Shown: positions 6,821-7,550 of the stretch, one piece after another | How positions within the stretch are numbered: the first letter of the stretch is position 1 | How the letters are laid out: each line of letters opens with the position of its first letter | Origin: Gammaproteobacteria bacterium | GTDB taxonomy: Bacteria > Pseudomonadota > Gammaproteobacteria > GCA-001735895 | Assembly: GCA_003645435.1 (NCBI GenBank) | Contig: QNFD01000123.1 | Coordinates: forward strand, 1-7,550 | Length of the DNA stretch: 7,550 nt | Reading direction: 5' to 3' | Program-made: the position numbers and the translations under genes | Notes under the pieces: model-generated | What the model was told of the DNA's origin: nothing | The model's input: the letters and a program-made list of their open reading frames with translations, nothing else | The model's database searches: none

Positions 6821-6826
6821 TATAAT
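6818..6826 (+). promoter_or_regulatory. Extended -10 promoter, rightward
   Basis: TGGTATAAT is a perfect extended -10 element (TGn plus TATAAT). No good -35 hexamer stands at 16-18 bp, which extended -10 promoters can do without. Transcription would start near 6833, about 415 nt before the methyltransferase-like gene, giving a long leader. A short untranslated RNA is an alternative product. TATA-like matches are common in AT-rich DNA, so the call rests on the TG extension and the adjacent tandem repeat. Confidence 0.45.
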
Positions 6827-7009
6827 ACATCTCGGTCGAATCAATGTACCAATATTCCATAATATGGCTCTCCCTGAGATATTCCTGCCTTTAACCCCGG
6901 GGCAATATAAAATCTTGTTTCTATAAATATTTCTTTATTTTCATTAGTTTATGAAATTTTACTTAAATCAAAAAGCAGAATACCAGCGACAATAAATATT
7001 TTAGTTACT

Positions 7010-7018
7010 TTTATACCA
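7010..7018 (-). promoter_or_regulatory. Extended -10 promoter candidate, leftward
   Basis: On the minus strand this reads TGGTATAAA, an extended -10 near consensus within the right arm of the 13-bp inverted repeat. It would start transcription near 7003, toward the binding-protein gene, with a leader of about 420 nt. No -35 consensus is present. It is the mirror image of the rightward element at 6818-6826. Nearer to the binding-protein gene no clearer sigma-70 pair was found. Confidence 0.4.
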
Positions 7019-7161
7019 ATTAATCGATATATCGCCATAATAAAATAGACCAATAGGTTAATGTTTTTTATATTAGGCTCGATTTTAAGGTACGAATAGA
7101 ACCTGTTTTAACCAATTCCTGTCGGCTCGGAACAATTCAGCATAAAGACAAACTAAAATAG

Positions 7162-7183
7162 CACTATAGTTGTCGACATAGTG
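7162..7183. promoter_or_regulatory. Inverted repeat CACTAT-N10-ATAGTG with central TGTCGACA
   Basis: The 6-bp arms at 7162-7167 and 7178-7183 flank a 10-nt centre. The centre overlaps a second, 8-bp palindrome, TGTCGACA (7171-7178). The site is 67 bp upstream of the methyltransferase-like start, a usual place for an operator. No known consensus was matched. Confidence 0.35.
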
Positions 7184-7205
7184 TTACTCTCGGTCGAATA
7201 TTTAA

Positions 7206-7218
7206 TTGATACTATCAA
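7206..7218. promoter_or_regulatory. Palindrome TTGATA-C-TATCAA upstream of the methyltransferase-like gene
   Basis: Perfect 6-bp arms lie around a single central base, ending 32 bp before the GTG start codon at 7251. Size and symmetry suit a dimeric repressor bound near the transcription start. The RNA could not form a hairpin across one loop base, so a DNA site is more likely than an RNA structure. Confidence 0.4.
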
Positions 7219-7250
7219 GAGACCTCTGCAAACGACCTGGATGAGAACCG

Positions 7251-7550
7251 GTGACTGAACCAACTACTACGCATAAAGACGATGACCATACCGAGTTTCG
7301 TTTTTTCGACAACCGTCAGAAGTACCTGCTTTTTGTTAACACCTGTTCAGAGAAATGGGTCATAGGCGAACGCATTACGCGCGAACTAAAAAATATATCA
7401 CCAACCCCGCCCTCGATTCGCATATTTGATGCCGGTATCGGTGATGGTACTGTACTGTCCCGCGTGTGGCGGGCGATGCATCATCGTTTCCCGACCATGC
7501 CGTTTTCTATACACGGCAAGGAAGTCAGCCTTGAAGATGTACGCCTGACG
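7251..7550 (+). CDS. Putative SAM-dependent methyltransferase-fold protein, 3' end outside window
   Basis: One hundred codons are visible and the frame stays open at the window edge. The start must be GTG at 7251 or later: an in-frame TGA lies at 7242, and the first in-frame ATG comes too late to include the conserved-looking part. A modest purine-rich site (GGATGAG, 7239-7245) lies 5 nt upstream. The N-terminus is polar (TEPTTTHKDDDH), followed by FRFFDNRQKYLLFVNTCSEKW and then IRIFDAGIGDGTVL (about residues 59-72). The last segment fits motif I of class I SAM-dependent methyltransferases (hhDhGxGxGxxL). The sequence continues as a charged helix and strand (SIHGKEVSLEDVRL), consistent with a Rossmann-like fold. 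The substrate cannot be named, and a role with the transporter or the GcvT-like enzyme is only suggested by position. It is divergent from the transporter block and shares its 667-bp upstream region. Confidence 0.7.
   Translation, partial: MTEPTTTHKDDDHTEFRFFDNRQKYLLFVNTCSEKWVIGERITRELKNISPTPPSIRIFDAGIGDGTVLSRVWRAMHHRFPTMPFSIHGKEVSLEDVRLT

Larger units (their letters stand above)
6813..7023. repeat. Perfect 13-bp inverted repeat bounding a 211-bp segment
   Basis: TTAATTGGTATAA at 6813-6825 is the exact reverse complement of TTATACCAATTAA at 7011-7023. The match stops sharply on both sides, and no target-site duplication is seen at the edges. Either the segment is a small MITE-like element with short terminal repeats, or the same regulatory core (operator plus -10) was placed twice in opposite orientation for two face-to-face promoters. 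The interior has no ORF. Confidence 0.55.
6830..7199 (+). repeat. Direct 12-mer TCTCGGTCGAAT, two copies
   Basis: Only the two ends of this span are the feature: the 12-mer occurs at 6830-6841 and again at 7188-7199 in the same orientation. It is less AT-rich than its surroundings. The first copy sits where the rightward extended -10 promoter would begin its transcript, and the second is 51 bp before the methyltransferase-like start codon. A shared regulator site or a leader sequence element are both possible. Confidence 0.4.
6584..7250. other. AT-rich intergenic region between divergent genes
   Basis: This 667-bp stretch contains no ORF with recognisable protein features on either strand, and no tRNA- or rRNA-like sequence was seen. 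It is clearly richer in A and T than the genes beside it. It must hold the promoters of the minus-strand transporter block and of the plus-strand methyltransferase-like gene. It contains a 14-bp palindrome, a 9-bp tandem repeat next to a TATAAT box, a 13-bp inverted repeat at 6813/7011, a repeated 12-mer, several ACCAAT motifs, and two small palindromes close to 7250. Each of the clearer ones is listed separately. Confidence 0.8.

Noticed and set aside
6895..6902. CCCCGGGG octamer as a terminator or operator
   Set aside because: It is a self-complementary 8-mer without loop or T-tract; too short to support a call.
6584..7250. CRISPR array, tRNA or riboswitch in the large intergenic region
   Set aside because: No regularly spaced repeats, cloverleaf or known aptamer core were seen; the repeats present are short and irregularly placed.

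Overview
The window reads as ordinary chromosomal DNA of a proteobacterium, most likely a marine or halophilic gammaproteobacterium. This is inferred from the gene content (a compatible-solute ABC transporter, a GcvT/DmdA-family methyltransferase, UspA proteins), roughly balanced GC in the genes with a much more AT-rich intergenic region, and a CCCTCTCCC-type REP pair. No lineage marker is present, so the assignment is tentative.

Layout. At the left edge a plus-strand gene for a GcvT/DmdA-type tetrahydrofolate-dependent methyltransferase enters from outside and ends at 839. A pair of inverted GC-rich repeats (852-939) separates it from a convergent minus-strand block that fills 1011-6583. In the direction of transcription this block is: periplasmic substrate-binding protein (5636-6583), a 206-bp spacer with a strong hairpin, ATPase (4293-5429), a fused double-domain permease (2229-4289), and two tandem UspA proteins (1721-2179 and 1011-1454). 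A 667-bp AT-rich intergenic region (6584-7250) follows. It is rich in repeats, palindromes and promoter-like elements. Beyond it, on the plus strand, begins a methyltransferase-fold gene cut by the right edge (7251-7550).

How the genes work together. The three ABC genes form a complete ProU/OpuA-class importer: binding protein, ATPase with a short regulatory tail, and both permease halves in one chain. The likely substrate is a methylated osmolyte such as glycine betaine; a related compound such as DMSP, choline or TMAO cannot be excluded from sequence alone. The two UspA proteins read in the same direction right after the permease and may couple transport to ATP or stress status, as TeaD does for the Halomonas ectoine transporter. 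The neighbouring GcvT-type enzyme could take methyl groups from the imported compound to tetrahydrofolate, which would make this an import-and-demethylation locus. That link is inference only.

Nothing in the window is clearly a new system. The least explained parts are the shared upstream region, which carries two mirror-image extended -10 promoters facing each other inside a perfect 13-bp inverted repeat, and the truncated methyltransferase-like gene.
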